The notes beneath the pieces are model-generated. The model searched no databases, was not told the origin of the DNA, and was given only the letters and a program-made list of their open reading frames with translations. Source: Progne subis subis (lineage: Eukaryota > Chordata > Aves > Passeriformes > Hirundinidae). From it: a DNA stretch of 64,000 bases. Positions 25,248-37,060 of this stretch are shown one piece after another. Location: NCBI GenBank assembly GCA_022316685.1, contig JAKJHU010000623.1, positions 124,001 to 188,000 of the forward strand, given 5' to 3'. Positions within the stretch are counted from its first letter, which is position 1. Every line of letters starts with the position of its first letter. The translations under genes were made by a program, and so were the position numbers.

Positions 25248-26202
25248 AGGACAGTCCGTGGGTGATTCCCAGGACAGGCACAGATTTCCCTGCTTGGAGG
25301 TGACCGAGAACCAAACCGGAACACTGGTGTTTGTGTCTGCTCTGTGCCCTGGGACATTCAGGAATTGCTCCCACCAGGAGCACTGACCCAGCTCGGCACA
25401 GCCCTGCGTTTGTCCCCACCTGACACAAGGCACAGGCGTTCCTCACCTCTGAAATCTGAAATCCCGGCCCCTGGGAGCCTTTCTCTGGCTGTTCCCCCCT
25501 GTGCAAACGGGAGCGGGGCTGAGCAGCTCCTCTCTGATCAGAGACCCCACAGAGCACAACTGCTCTGCCGTGGGGGGAAACACCTCCCCAGAAACATCTG
25601 CTCCCTGTCTGGGGCTTAGCGAGGACAGAGAAACAAGCCAGAAACTTCTTCCTAAAACTTCAGCTTTAAAACCATCCGTAAGCAGGAGATGGAGGATATT
25701 AAGAGTTCTCCCTTTGTACACACTGCAAAGCCCTGGAAATCTGATAATAATTCCTGTCAGTTCAGGATTTGCAGCCTGGAAATCCAGGTTTGAAGCACTC
25801 GCACTCCACCAAAGCCCTTCTCATTCCTGTCCCCCCTGGCTCCGGGGCAGGAGGAGCCCAATCTCCACCAGCAGCTGCCTCAGACCCAGCTGGGTTTGCT
25901 TCTTGGGATTTAGGGAGACTTTTCTAAATCCCTTTTGTTTCTCCCTCAAAGAGCAGGAGTGCTCTGCAGTGGAGGATGGAATGAACACCGAGTGTCCCGG
26001 TGCCAAGGACCTGCCTCCTATCCCAAATGGAAAATCTGCCTTTATTCCCAGTCTGGAGCCCTGCTCCTCCAGATGCAGGCCTGTCCCTACACCCCGGTCA
26101 TCCCCCTGCTTTGGGAAAATTGCTGAGCAGGAATGATGGAGATAAAACTGTGAGAGCTGGGAAGAATGGGAAAACATGAAACTGCAAGCAAACAGGGATC
26201 CC

Positions 26203-26445
26203 AGGATCCTGGAATGGTTTGGGTTGGAAGGGATCTAAAATCCCATCTCATTCCACTGTGCCGTGGGCAGGGACAGCTCCCACTGTCCCAGGCTGCTCCA
26301 AGTCCAATGTCCAAGCTAGCCTTGGGCACTGCCAGGGGTCCCTGGATCCAGGGATCCAGCCACAGCTGCTCTGGGAATTCCTGTGCCAGGGCCTCAGAGG
26401 ACAGAATTCCATCCCAGTGTCTGATCCAAAGTCACCCTCCTTCAC
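26203..26445 (-). mobile_element. CR1 LINE 3' end fragment
   Basis: Antisense CR1: GGAATGGTTTGGGTTGGAAG, CAGGGACAGCTCCCACTGTC, CCTTGGGCACTGCCAGGG, CACAGCTGCTCTGGG. A CCCAT repeat follows about 40 bp on. Confidence 0.9.
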
Positions 26446-26485
26446 CTTAAATCCACTGCCCTGTGTGCTGTCACTGCCTCCCCGT

Positions 26486-26605
26486 CCCATCCCATCCCAT
26501 CCCATCCCATCCCATCCCATCCCATCCCATCCCATCCCATCCCATCCCATCCCATCCCATCCCATCCCATCCCATCCCATCCCATCCCATCCCATCCCAT
26601 CCCAT
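26486..26605. repeat. CCCAT pentanucleotide, 24 perfect copies
   Basis: An uninterrupted run of 24 CCCAT units on the plus strand, starting about 40 bp beyond a minus-strand CR1 remnant. Confidence 0.98.
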
Positions 26606-26869
26606 CCCTTCTGCAGCTGGGGGAAGCTCCCCTCAGGAAACCTTTGTAAAAACCAACGTGGAAAAGAACTTTGCTGCACAGCACCCGGATTTTGGCAAGG
26701 AGGAACATTTTATCAGGAGATCCCCGAGATCTGCTGCTGCTGCCAGCAGAGCTTTTCCCAAGCGTTGGTGGGACACGGCTGGAGTGGGGTTCCCGGCAGG
26801 GCTTCATCCTTTAGCATTCCGCCTTCATTCCTAAACTATCGATGCTGCACTTTGCCGGGAAATGTCAGA

Positions 26870-27330
26870 ACAAAATAAGTAATACCTGCAATTTATTCGG
26901 GTGACATTTCAACAATACAGATTTGGAGATTACAACCCGCGGCCCGACGCTGTTACGCTGAGTGGGGAGATTTGCCGGATTTACATAATGGGGCCGTGTG
27001 ATGAATATTTATATAACGCCTGCATTTACATAATGGCTGCAAGTTAAACGTGCGCGATAAAGATTCCAGGCCAATAATTTGCGGACTAAGTTTAAAAATC
27101 ACCTTGAAATGTGTTTTATTTTTATTCCGACGAAAGGTTCAATTTATCTCTTGTTCAGAAAAATTGAATCCGACCTCATGCGAGTCGAGGCTGTGTTGAT
27201 GTAAATCGTGATCACATCCCGGAATTAGTCTACATTGAGTCATTTGTATTCAGAGATTTCAGTTCCTTATCTTTTAGCAGCAGCTTTGACAAACAATTTG
27301 AGAATATTCTAAATATGCTTCGTTAATATA
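26870..27330. other. AT-rich unique block, candidate conserved noncoding element
   Basis: Non-repetitive sequence with a repeated TTTACATAATGG motif (near 26981 and 27026), AT-rich runs and scattered CpGs. No open frame of note. Confidence 0.4.
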
Positions 27331-27867
27331 ATTTAGTGCTGGATGGGAGACGCTGCCTGCCTGGGAGCCTCATTAGTGCCGCTGGGAATTACGGCGAGGA
27401 CGGGCAGAAATTAGCAAGTGCAGATGAAGCCGATGCGTGGAGGGAGGCGAGGAGCTGCAGACGGAATATCAACCACGGCACAAAGCCGGGGTTCTCGCTC
27501 CCTGCATTTCCTGGTTTTAGGAAGCCGGGCTGTGTCTGTGAGCAGGGCTGTGGTGCCCTTTGTGCCTGTTGGCGCCTGGCAAGGGGACATCCTGCTGCCT
27601 TTGGGGCGCTCCCTGCCATAACGGGCTTGCTCCCAGCACATCTGACAGGATTCCTGAGCTAGGAGTCACTGGAGCCTGTGTTCCTCCCCCTCCAGAGCCA
27701 GCTGTGTCTGTGAATCCCCGGGGGACACCCAGGGCATGTCCCAAGGCGCAGAATCCCAGGATCACTGGGGATGGAAGTGTCCAGGGCCGGCTTGGATGGG
27801 GCTCGGAGCAAGGAACACAACCAGGGGGTCACTGAGAGCCCGTCCTGATTCCCTGCATTAATTTCCA

Positions 27868-28090
27868 CTGATTCATTTGGACTGGAAAGCCCCTCCGAGC
27901 CCTTGGCTCCCCAGAACTGCCAAGGCCACCACTGACCACGTCCCCAAGCATCACCTCTTCATTTTCCTGAGCTGCAGATGAAGATGCTCGGCCTCCCCCT
28001 CAGCCCCTGCTGCAGCCTGAGTGCAATCATTCTCCTCTCCTCCAGGAACATCACCCCAGCTCCTTTCTGCAGCCACTCAAATGCTTTAAG
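27868..28090 (-). mobile_element. Possible old CR1 remnant
   Basis: GACTGGAAAGCCCCTCCGAG, CTGCCAAGGCCACCACTGAC and a TCCTCTCCTCCAGGAAC stretch fit a diverged antisense CR1. Confidence 0.4.
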
Positions 28091-28495
28091 CCATTAATCC
28101 AAAGTACCACCAGGGTTTCCAATAAAACTTTATTTGACATTTAGTTAAAATCCATTTTCTGCTACAACTGAATTTTTCCTCCAGTCCCTTGATGGACACT
28201 TCAAGCCCAATTCATTGTCATTGTTTTAAAGGTCAAAAGTGAGGGTTTTTTCCCAGATCTCGCTTTGTAAAGCCAACTGTTCCTCAGGATGATGAGAGGC
28301 AGGAGCAGCCCACGGAACCCTTCTTGCCTGTAATTACACGGGTTTTGTACAGCTTGGGGGAGCACAGAAATCCCTCACTGCAAAGCCGGTTCTGGCTGCA
28401 GAGTCCCAGCGAGAGAACCAGTGCAGAACAGGCTCCAGCCCTGCCTGGGACAGAGCTGGGGCAGGGCGGGGAGCAGCTCCTCTCAGGAGCTCCAG

Positions 28496-29141
28496 TCTCG
28501 GTTTATAGTTCCGAGATTCAGGTGGTTTTAGAGTCTTTTAGCCCTCTGCAAATCTTTGAGCCAAATGCAAGAAAGAGACGGAGTCTTCAGGTTCTGATTT
28601 TTCAAGGTTGCGTGCTTTGTTTATTGTTTCTTATCTTATAATTTTCTCAGTGCCCAGCAAAGGTCTGTGCAGCTGCTCGGGCATCTGGCAACTCCTCCTC
28701 ACTGGGCTGTCGCTATCTTTTATACTAATTGTTACGTGTTCTTTATTTATCATTATTTGCCAATACCTATCACTTATACTAAACAGCTGATCCCTGCTTT
28801 GACCCAATCTCTTTAAACTACTTTGTGCCACCGTCACTGCAGAAAATGGAGTGAGGGAAGAGGAAAGAAGAAGCAGGAGACAGCGCCCCAAATCCTCCAT
28901 CTTGCCCCCATTAACTTCCACACTAAAAACCCAAACCTACAGTTTTCTCACCCTGTGATAAGCTAAACTCCTCTCTTTCACACTCCTGTGACCTGCAATC
29001 CTTCCCTGCAGTGCAGGAAGCCTTTCCCATGGACTGGGATCAAATCCAGTGTCCCTCTGAGCTCTGGGCTGGGGTCCCAGACCCCCCTGTCCAAGTCTCT
29101 GACCCTCCAGGGCAGCCAAAGGAATGCCCTGGACTCCAACA
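28496..29141 (-). mobile_element. Solo LTR, family LTR-4, copy 2 (sense to NEGR1)
   Basis: About 646 bp that is the reverse complement of the 41403 copy at moderate divergence. The flanks CTCCAG and TACCAG look like a decayed 6-bp duplication. It is the only repeated LTR in the window in the same orientation as NEGR1, and keeps AGTATAAAAG and ACAATAAAC on that strand. Confidence 0.9.
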
Positions 29142-29599
29142 TACCAGATCCTCATTCCCAGAGCAGGGATCTCCCCACAGCCCCTGCCGCGCTCACAGGG
29201 AGAGCTGCAGTGGCCCTGCACCAAGCCAGCAGCGGAGAGCAGCCTCTGACACCAGCCCAAACCTGACCTTTCAATGCGTTACAGACAACCACAGGACACG
29301 TGGAGATACCAAACAGCCAAGATACTCCAGCTGCCATTTTGTTCACCATTTCTCACACACATCATTTCATCCGTTCAGCAAAACCATCCTAATAAACTGG
29401 ACCATGGAATAATGGTTCAGTGGGGTAGAATCCTGGAATGTCCTTGGGGGAGGGCCCCACCAGGATGGTAAACCCAACACAAGAACCTTCTAACCAACAG
29501 AGTGAGCAGCAAGAAAATCACTGACCAGTTAGAGTCAAACGCCATTGTCTTAGGCTGCAATGTGTGACCAGGGGTGTGTATTCTGTCACCAGCTGTTAA

Positions 29600-30134
29600 T
29601 CCAGGTGTGTCTCTGCTCTTTATCCCTTCCAGGACCTATTCCTCATCATTCTGGGGATATCTTCTGTTGAACCAGGTGTGTCTCTGCTCTTTATCCCTTC
29701 CAGGACCTATTCCTCATCATTCTGGGGGATATCTTCTGTTGAACCAGGTGTGTCACTGCTCTTTATCCCTTCCAGGACCTATTCCTCATCATTCTGGGGA
29801 TATCTTCTGTTGAACCAGGTGTGTCTCTGCTCTTTATCCCTTCCAGGACCTATTCCTCATCATTCTGGGGATATCTTCTGTTGAACCAGGTGTGTCTCTG
29901 CTCTTTATCCCTTCCAGGACCTATTCCTCATCATTCTGGGGGATATCTTCTGTTGAACCAGGTGTGTCTCTGCTCTTTATCCCTTCCAGGACCTATTCCT
30001 CATCATTCTGGGGGATATCTTCTGTTGAACCAGGTGTGTCTCTGCTCTTTATCCCTTCCAGGACCTATTCCTCATCATTCTGGGGGATATCTCCTGTCAC
30101 ACCAGGTGTGTCACTGCTCTTTATCCCTTCCAGG
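29600..30134. repeat. 71-72 bp minisatellite, about 7.5 copies
   Basis: Each unit contains ACCAGGTGTGTCTCTGCTCT, CCCTTCCAGGACCTATTCC and TCTGGGGATATCTTCTG. A single extra G makes some units 72 bp. Confidence 0.96.
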
Positions 30135-30225
30135 ACCCCTCCTCCCTGCAGGGATCTCTGCTGTTCCTGGCCCATCCAGGCTCACGGCAGGGCTGAGACA
30201 ATTCCAGCATCCATCGGGAGATGCC

Positions 30226-30829
30226 GCAGCCAGGGGAGGAGCCCGGCATTCCCAGCTGGATCACAGCTGGCACTGGAACAGCAGCACAGCCAGGGGAGGA
30301 GCCCGGCATTCCCAGCTGGATCACAGCTGGCACGGGAACAGCAGCACAGCCAGGGCAGGAGCCCGGCATTCCCAGCTGGATCACAGCTGGCACTGGAACA
30401 GCAGCACAGCCAGGGGAGGAGCCCGGCATTCCCAGCTGGATCACAGCTGCACGGAACAGCAGCACACCCAGGGGAGGAGCCCGGCATTCCCAGCTGGATC
30501 ACAGCTGGCACTGGAACAGCAGCACAGCCAGGGGAGGAGCCCGGCATTCCCAGCTGGATCACAGCTGGCACTGGAACAGCAGCACAGCCAGGGGAGGAGC
30601 CCGGCATTCCCAGCTGGATCACAGCTGGCACTGGAACAGCAGCACAGCCAGGGGAGGAGCCCGGCATTCCCAGCTGGATCACAGCTGGCACTGGAACAGC
30701 AGCACAGCCAGGGGAGGAGCCCGGCATTCCCAGCTGGATCACAGCTGGCACGGGAACAGCAGCACAGCCAGGGGAGGAGCCCGGCATTCCCAGCTGGATC
30801 ACAGCTGGCACTGGAACAGCAGCACAGCC
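30226..30829. repeat. 60-bp minisatellite, 10 copies
   Basis: Ten near-identical 60-bp units (markers GGAGGAGCCCGGCATTCCCA and CAGCTGGATCACAGCTGG); one unit has small deletions. Sixty is a multiple of three, so each frame on both strands gives a 20-residue peptide repeat. It lies about 570 bp from the exon 3 donor. Confidence 0.97.
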
Positions 30830-31020
30830 CGTGTGCCCGGGATTGCCAGAGGAACCCCGGAGCCATCTCAGCACCACGGGAGCTGCAGAGGGAAAACGCC
30901 CCCTGCTGCAGGATCCCTGCTGCCAGAACCACGTCTGTCACTGCAGGAGGCTGGGCTGGGCCGGGACCAGCACCCTGGGCAGCACCAGCACGGGTCAGGT
31001 CTGCTCTGACCCCGGCAGGG

Positions 31021-31225
31021 TTTATTTTTTGTTTGCCTTTGTACTACTACATTTGTATTTTCAATATTCCTAGTAAAGAACTGCTATTCCTATTCCCATA
31101 TCTTTGCCCAAAAGCCCCTTAATTTCAAAATTATAATAATTCAGAGGAAGGGGGTTTACATTCTCCAGTTCTAAGAGAGGCTCCTCCCTTCCCTAGCAGA
31201 CACCTGCCTTTCCAAAAACAAGACA
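31021..31225 (+). mobile_element. Possible LTR 3' fragment
   Basis: A distinct AT-rich stretch with CCTAGTAAAGAACTGCTATT and CTTAATTTCAAAATTATAAT ending in AAGACA. It has the look of avian LTR ends, but this is from memory of style only, with no internal second copy to support it. Confidence 0.4.
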
Positions 31226-31399
31226 GATGTCCTTGAAAACTGTATAAATATGAGCTTTATAAGTAAAGAATGGGGTTTCCTACATGAAAAAAACCGAGTC
31301 CCATCTATTTATTGCTGTGCCATGGCCCAGCCCGGGTTTCCCTGGTGGGCACAGCCGTCGGTGCCGCTGTCCCTGCACCCCCCGTGCCCAGGCACTCAC

Positions 31400-31525
31400 C
31401 GGAGGGGGAGATGTGTCTCCAGGAGATGGAGGGCTCTGGTTTCCCCGTGGCCAGGCACACCAGGGTGACGTTGCTGCCCTCGTTCACGATGATGTCGCTG
31501 GAGATCCGGAATATCTTGGGAGGCA
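31400..31525 (-). CDS. NEGR1: NEGR1 exon 3 (first half of Ig domain 2)
   Basis: A 126-bp exon. Two bases complete the split Val codon from exon 2 (G|TG), 41 codons follow from [10 protein letters not shown] to SWRHISPS, and one base is left over. It carries the first cysteine of Ig2 (motif VTLVCLATG), the Ig core tryptophan (SISWRH) and a sequon NVT. The acceptor is CTGTCTCTTTGCAG and the donor is a strong CCG|GTGAGT. Joined to exon 4 the split codon is G|CC, Ala, giving the family-typical SPSAKPF. Ig2 split across two exons is the normal IgLON layout. Confidence 0.97.
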
Positions 31526-32849
31526 CTGCAAAGAGACAGGGACAGAGGCGTCAGGGGAGCCGCTGCCTCGGGAGAGCTGGGTCACCGTCAGGGGTAAAAC
31601 ACAGGCAGGGCTGGGAGGGAAGCTGCCAAGCCTCGTTTGGGAGAGCAGAGCCCCCTCCATCACATTCCAGGAGCTCAGCCCTGGATTCCAAACACCACAG
31701 CCAAAAAGCAGCAGTTTCCTCTGTCTGTGCAAAGCAGGAGCCACAGGAAAGCTCCCGGGAAGATGGATGCTCCTGCTTAAGGGAAGGCTGAGCTTGCTCC
31801 TGGCAGTCTGCAAAGAAGACAAAATTCGGTTTTTCTGGTACTTCTAAGAATTAATGATGCTGTTCCAGCCACTCCATGTGCATCTGGAGAGTCTGAGCTG
31901 CTCACGGAGAGGACTAAAACACATTTGTTTTGTTGTTTCCTCTTGCTTTGGGGCTCATCCATTCTCCTAACCCAAGAGCTGTCCAGCTGGAGCTTCTCTC
32001 TCCCAAATGTCTCCCTGGTTTTGCTGTCCCAGCCCAAATCCCCCCCGAACCTGTGCCTGTACATCCCCTCAGGGGCTGGAGCAGGGGCTGTGCTCCCTCG
32101 GCACAGCCTGGGCTGGGTGCTTTGGGATCTCCCCGTGCTGATGTTCTCCAGCCCTTCCCCTGATCTGGGGGCAGACAGACTTGAACAGGCTGGGAATTCT
32201 CATTCCCAGTGCTTGTGCCTCCGCGTTTGTGAGCAAAGCCATTAAAACGCAGCGGGGAGAATTTCTAATTAGCAGAGGAGCTCTGTCCATGGGAGAGGGG
32301 TGGGGAAGGCTGATCCCAGTTCCTCTTCTCCAGAATCCCAAACACCTTTAGAGTTCTGGGCTGCCTCCCCACCTCACAAAGCTGATTCGATGTTTTTCCC
32401 AGTTCCCTAACGAGGCAGTGAGCACAGCGGGGGGAGAGCAGATGCTGCTCTCAGCAGCTCCACTGTCCCTTTCCTCTGGAATTAACCGTGTCCAACCCAC
32501 CTGTGCCAGTGCTCCTGCAGCTCTGACTGAGAGCTGGAGTCAACAAAACATTCCAGCACATTCCTGAGCCTCCTGCCCCTGGGAGCCCCAGGATTCTGTG
32601 GAGTTCCTCCCATTTTACAAGTTTCCTGATGTGGCTGCTGCAGGGACTGACACAGGCAGGAGGCTCCAGCTCTTGGCACACGGGAGGAATTTACTCCTCC
32701 AAAGATATTTTGTACTCCTTCCTGTGAGTGCCAGCACTGAACACTTTCACCCAAAGGAGGAATCAACTCCATCAATTCTCCTGCAGCTGTTTGGAGCCTT
32801 GGGATGGGAGAGCCCAATCCCAGTTGCATCCAACAGCTGCCTGGCACCA

Positions 32850-33195
32850 CTGGATTGTGGAACTGTGCAATCCCAGACTGGGCTGGGGCTTGGGGGGACC
32901 TAAAATCCCCTCCAGTGCCACCCTGCCGTGGCAGGGACACCTCCCACTGCCCCAGGCTGCTCCAGCCCCAGTGTCCAACCTGGCCTTGGGCACTGCCAGG
33001 GATCCAGGGGCAGCCACAGCTGCTCTGGGCACCCTGTGCCAGGGCCTCAGCACCCTGCCAGGGAACAATTCCTGGTTCCCAATCTCCCATCCATCCCCGC
33101 CCCCTGGCACTGGGATCCATTCCCTGTCCCTCCATCCTGGTCCCCAGCCCCTCTCCAGCTCTCCCAGCTGGGCTCCAGCCCAGCACAGGCTGTCA
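32850..33195 (-). mobile_element. CR1 LINE 3' end fragment
   Basis: A long antisense CR1: GCCACCCTGCCGTGGCAGGG, CCAACCTGGCCTTGGGCACT, CACAGCTGCTCTGGGCACC, AGGGAACAATTCCTGGTTCC. Confidence 0.9.
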
Positions 33196-33349
33196 GACAG
33201 ACACAAACCCTCTCCAGGTACTGCTGAAGCCACCGAGGTCTGATCCACAAGAAATGTGCAGCCTTTTGTTACATTTTGGGGCTTCCCGTCAGGAGCTTCC
33301 CAGTCTTTTCTGAGGGGAGATTGGAGCCGTGACATGGTAGAAGGTGGAG

Positions 33350-34340
33350 AATTTTCCAGACTTACAGAGTGCAGATTAAGTGATTTCCTGTTAAGTATGA
33401 GCTTTGTTCCATTCCTAATTGACTGGGCTCATCTTTAATCTGGGCTTTACAGCGAGGAAATTAAATCAAACCTCGTTGAAGATGTCTGGAAGTCTCGTTA
33501 CAATGACACTGAGCAGGTCACAGCATTGATGCATTTCCAAAATAGAATTAGAAAATAAATGAATCTGAGAGGTCCATTAATTAAAACAACCCCCAAAAAA
33601 GCACGAAGCTGCAGCCCAGATGCACAATGTAATCCTGTCAAATGACAGAAGTGACACAGTCTGATCTGGGACTCGTGGCAAATGGTGGATGTTATTATTG
33701 CCAGCGATTTCCTAGGAAGATCATCCTTCCCAGGATAGAAATTGGCTTCCGTAGCATTTCTGGAGCCTCACAGTTTGAGACAAATCAGGATTTCTGCTGT
33801 ATCAGTACGCTGCTAATTTTTCTGCTATTTACTGGCTGATAGGGATCATTACATTCGAATCACTTAAAATCTGTAGAATTTAGTAATTACGACTCAAATA
33901 TACGTGCAGCATCAGAATGGAACGTTAATATTTATTAAGAATTAAAAATGTGTTTGTTTTGCATCCGTATCTCTTCCCACACCTCTAAAGACTCTGATCT
34001 AGGAGCAGATCTGGCATTTACAAATCTGCTCTGCTGAGCTTGGAGCGCACACTTAAACCCATCACAGAGCTACTCCCCACTTCATCAGCTCATGCCTCCC
34101 ACCCAGATCAGGTGGAGCTGTGAAGGTCAGGGGGAAAAATTAAATAAAGCAGCAAATAAGCATTTATTCAGTAAATGGATTAACGGAGGGCCGAAGAAAT
34201 GACATCATAAACAAGGATGAAAGAGGCGTTAAACTCCCAAGTAAATTTGGTGCAGGGGGTCCGAGATGGAAAGCGCTTTGCAGTAATCTGGCTTTTTCTT
34301 TTCTAACGTTTAAATTAAAACATTAATTAAATGTTAATGT
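33350..34340. other. Unique AT-rich intron sequence
   Basis: About 1 kb without repeats or credible coding frames. It contains TTAATTAAATGTTAATG-type AT motifs near 34320. Confidence 0.35.
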
Positions 34341-34604
34341 TTTAAAGAGAACCCTTCCCTTTTTGCACAAAGTTTTTAATTTAAACCTTCCCTTTTTTGG
34401 CCAGGGCGTGTGACCAGAGGCCTGGGGAGCTGAGAGAGCTTTCAGCTGTGAGAAAAGGAGGCTCAGGAGAGCCCTGGGTTCCTCTCATTCCAGGGATTTG
34501 CCGGCTGCCCGCGAGGCAGGGGGAGAACCCTTGCTAAACACAGCCCGGTGCGCTGGGAGAGGGTTTGGAGCTGTTTGTCCCGGAGGTCCTGGCTGGGCCG
34601 ACAC

Positions 34605-35130
34605 CCCCCACAATTCCACAATTCCACAATTCCACAATTCCACAATTCCACGATTCCACGATTCTGCGATTCTGAGATTCTGAAATTCCACAAATCCACA
34701 ACTCTACAGTTCCACAATTCTAGAATTCCATAATTCCTCAATTCCGCGATTCTGCAATTCTGAAATTCCACAATTCCACAACTCTACAGTTCCACAATTC
34801 TAGAATTCCATAATTCCTCAATTCCACGATTCTGCAATTCTGAAATTCCACAATTCCACAACCCTACAGTTTCATGATTCTGAAATTCCACAGTTCTGGA
34901 ATTCCCTAATCCCACAAATCCGCAATTCCACAGTTCTGCAATTCTGCAGTTCCAGAATTCTGAAATTCCACAATTCCGTAATTCTGCAATCCCGCAATCC
35001 CACAATTACACGATTCTGAAATTCTACAATTCTGCAGTTACACGATTCCGAAATTCTGCAATTCTGCAATTCTACAGTTCTACAATTCTGCAATTCTGAA
35101 ATTCTGCAATTCTACAATTCTACAATTTCA
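34605..35130. repeat. 8-bp degenerate repeat (ATTCCACA/ATTCTGCA)
   Basis: Runs of ATTCCACA give way to ATTCTGAA, ATTCTGCA and similar octamers. Confidence 0.93.
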
Positions 35131-35164
35131 AAATCCCACAGTTCCACCATTCCGCAATTCCCTG

Positions 35165-35252
35165 ATTCCACAACTCCCCAGTTCCACAACTCCCCAGTTC
35201 CACAACTCCCCAGTTCCACAACTCCCCAGTTCCACAACTCCCCAGTTCCATC
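35165..35252. repeat. 16-bp tandem repeat, 5-6 copies
   Basis: The unit is GTTCCACAACTCCCCA, nearly perfect. Confidence 0.95.
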
Positions 35253-35347
35253 TCCGCAGTTCCTCTGGCACACCCCTGGCAGCAGCAGGCTGTGCCCACA
35301 GCTGTGGGCGTCCCTCCCCTGCCCTGCTGGCCCCGGGCAGCAGTGAC

Positions 35348-35920
35348 ACCCTGGGGACCTCTGGGGACACTCTGGGGACTTCTGGGGACCTCTGGGACCC
35401 TCTGGGACCCTCTGGGGACTCTGGGGACACTCTGGGGACCTCTGGGGACCTCTGGGACCCTCTGGGGACTCTGGGGACACTCTGGGGACTCTCTGGAGAC
35501 ACTCTGGGGACTCTCTGGGGACACTCTGGGGACTCTCTAGGACCCTCTGGGGACCTCTGGGGACTCTGGGGACACTCTGGGGACACTCTGGGGACCTCTG
35601 GGGACACCCTGGGGACCTCTGGAGACACCCTGGGGACCTCTGGAAACACCCTGGGGACTTCTGGAGACCTCTGGGGACCTCTGGGGACACTCTGGGGACC
35701 TCTGGGGACACTCTGGGGACACTCTGGGGACACTCTGGGGACACTCTGGGGACCTCTGGAGACACTCTGGGGACACTTCTGGGGACCCTCTGGGACCCTC
35801 TGGGGACCCTCTGGGGACTCTCTAGGACCCTCTGGGACCTCTGGGGACTCTGGGGACACTCTGGGGACACTCTGGGGACCTCTGGGGACCTCTGGGACCT
35901 CTGGGACCCTCTGGGACCCT
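35348..35920. repeat. 10-12 bp G-rich repeat (CTCTGGGGACA type)
   Basis: The units are CTCTGGGGACA, CTCTGGGGAC and CTCTGGGAC, so runs of three or four G recur every 9-11 bases on the plus strand. Confidence 0.95.
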
Positions 35921-36397
35921 GCTGGGCTGAGCTGCTGATGGAGGCTGAGAGCAGCAGGGAGCCCCGGGCTCCTCCGGCGACAGCAGAAAGCGTCCCCAGC
36001 TCTCCCTGCATCGATCCCCTCAAGCTGGGGAGCAGCTGGGAATCGCTGCCAGCACACAGGAGATCGATTCCTGCTCCTCTCCTCATGGCTTGGCCGTAAT
36101 GATTAGTTTTTTATGACAAATCCATGGAAGAATTAAAACGTGCTGATGAGGGTGGTTAAAGGCAGGGCTGAGCTCCGTTCCTGCTCACTGGGAATCCGCA
36201 GCTTGCGCTCCCCACGTCCCCCCGCAGCTGGGAGCCTTCCCTGCACCACACAACCCACCCTGCCTCACCCTGCCTGGGGATTCCAGCCTGGCAAGAGAAC
36301 CCCAAATTCCCGTTCCTTCCTCCTCCTGTTCCCCCCACTTCAATCAGAAGGACAAAGCAGCTTGTGCCTGGAGAGCTACACACGGCCAGAACAGCCG

Positions 36398-36465
36398 AAT
36401 CCTGGGATTATGGAATCATTAGGGTTGGAAAAGAGCTCTGAGAACATCACTTCTGACCACCATTT
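36398..36465 (-). mobile_element. Short CR1 3' terminus remnant
   Basis: ATTATGGAATCATTAGGGTT followed by GGAAAAGAGCTCTGAGAAC, then an A-run. Confidence 0.5.
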
Positions 36466-36771
36466 TGAGGGGAAAAAAAAAAAAAAAATAGGGAAAACAC
36501 AACTGTTAATCAAAGGAAAGATTGAAGGAAGAAAACAAAACCAGCGCAGGATGCGATGGAATGGTTAAATATAGTTAAAGTGGTTCAGAATGCCAGGATT
36601 GCAGAGAACCCCCCCAGACTCTGCAAGGCTCCCTCTGTCAGGTGAAAGTCCCGCGCTGCAAAATCCAGAATTGCCATAAAGGATCGGCTTGGAATGTCCC
36701 CAGAAACAGGGAACCACTGCAGGGGGGAAAACACCCCGAATTTCAACAAGACTGATCCACGGGGTAAAATT

Positions 36772-37060
36772 CCAGAATCCCACAATGGATTGGGTGTGAG
36801 GGACCCCAAATCCTACCCAGTGCCACCCCTGCCATGGCAGGGACACCTCCACTGTCCCAGGATGCTCCAGCCCCATGTCCAACCTGGCCTTGGGCACTGC
36901 CAGGGATCCAGGGGCAGCCACAGCTGCTCTGGGCACCCTGTGCCAGGGCCTCACACCCTGCCAGGGAACAATTCCTGATTCCCAATCTCCCATCCAGCCC
37001 TGCCCTCTGGCAGTGGGATCCATTCCCTGTGACCTGTCCCTCCATCCCTGGTAAAATAAA
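36772..37060 (-). mobile_element. CR1 LINE 3' end fragment
   Basis: Antisense CR1 nearly parallel to the 32850 copy (CATGGCAGGGACACCTCCAC, TGTCCAACCTGGCCTTGGGC, GAACAATTCCTGATTCCC). Confidence 0.9.

Larger units (their letters stand above)
23085..31399 (-). other. NEGR1: NEGR1 intron 3 (8.3 kb)
   Basis: Contents by coordinate: an LTR-like element 23185-23698; a CR1 3' end near 23890-24040; a 24-bp minisatellite 24227-25247; unique sequence 25248-26200; CR1 26203-26445 followed directly by 24 CCCAT units; an AT-rich conserved-looking block 26870-27330; reverse LTR-4 at 28496-29141; a 71-bp array 29600-30134; a 60-bp array 30226-30829; an LTR-like fragment 31021-31225. The rest is unremarkable unique sequence. 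Confidence 0.9.

Noticed and set aside
24111..25303. Open frames of 314-346 codons rich in CHTGVGS-like repeats
   Set aside because: The 24-bp array preserves frame in all phases; not a gene.
29821..31122. 433-codon open frame across two minisatellites
   Set aside because: Joins a 71-bp and a 60-bp array and continues into LTR-like sequence; no homology recognised.
35112..36086. 324-codon minus-strand frame with SPECPQSP-like repeats
   Set aside because: Product of the GGGGAC-type array on the opposite strand.
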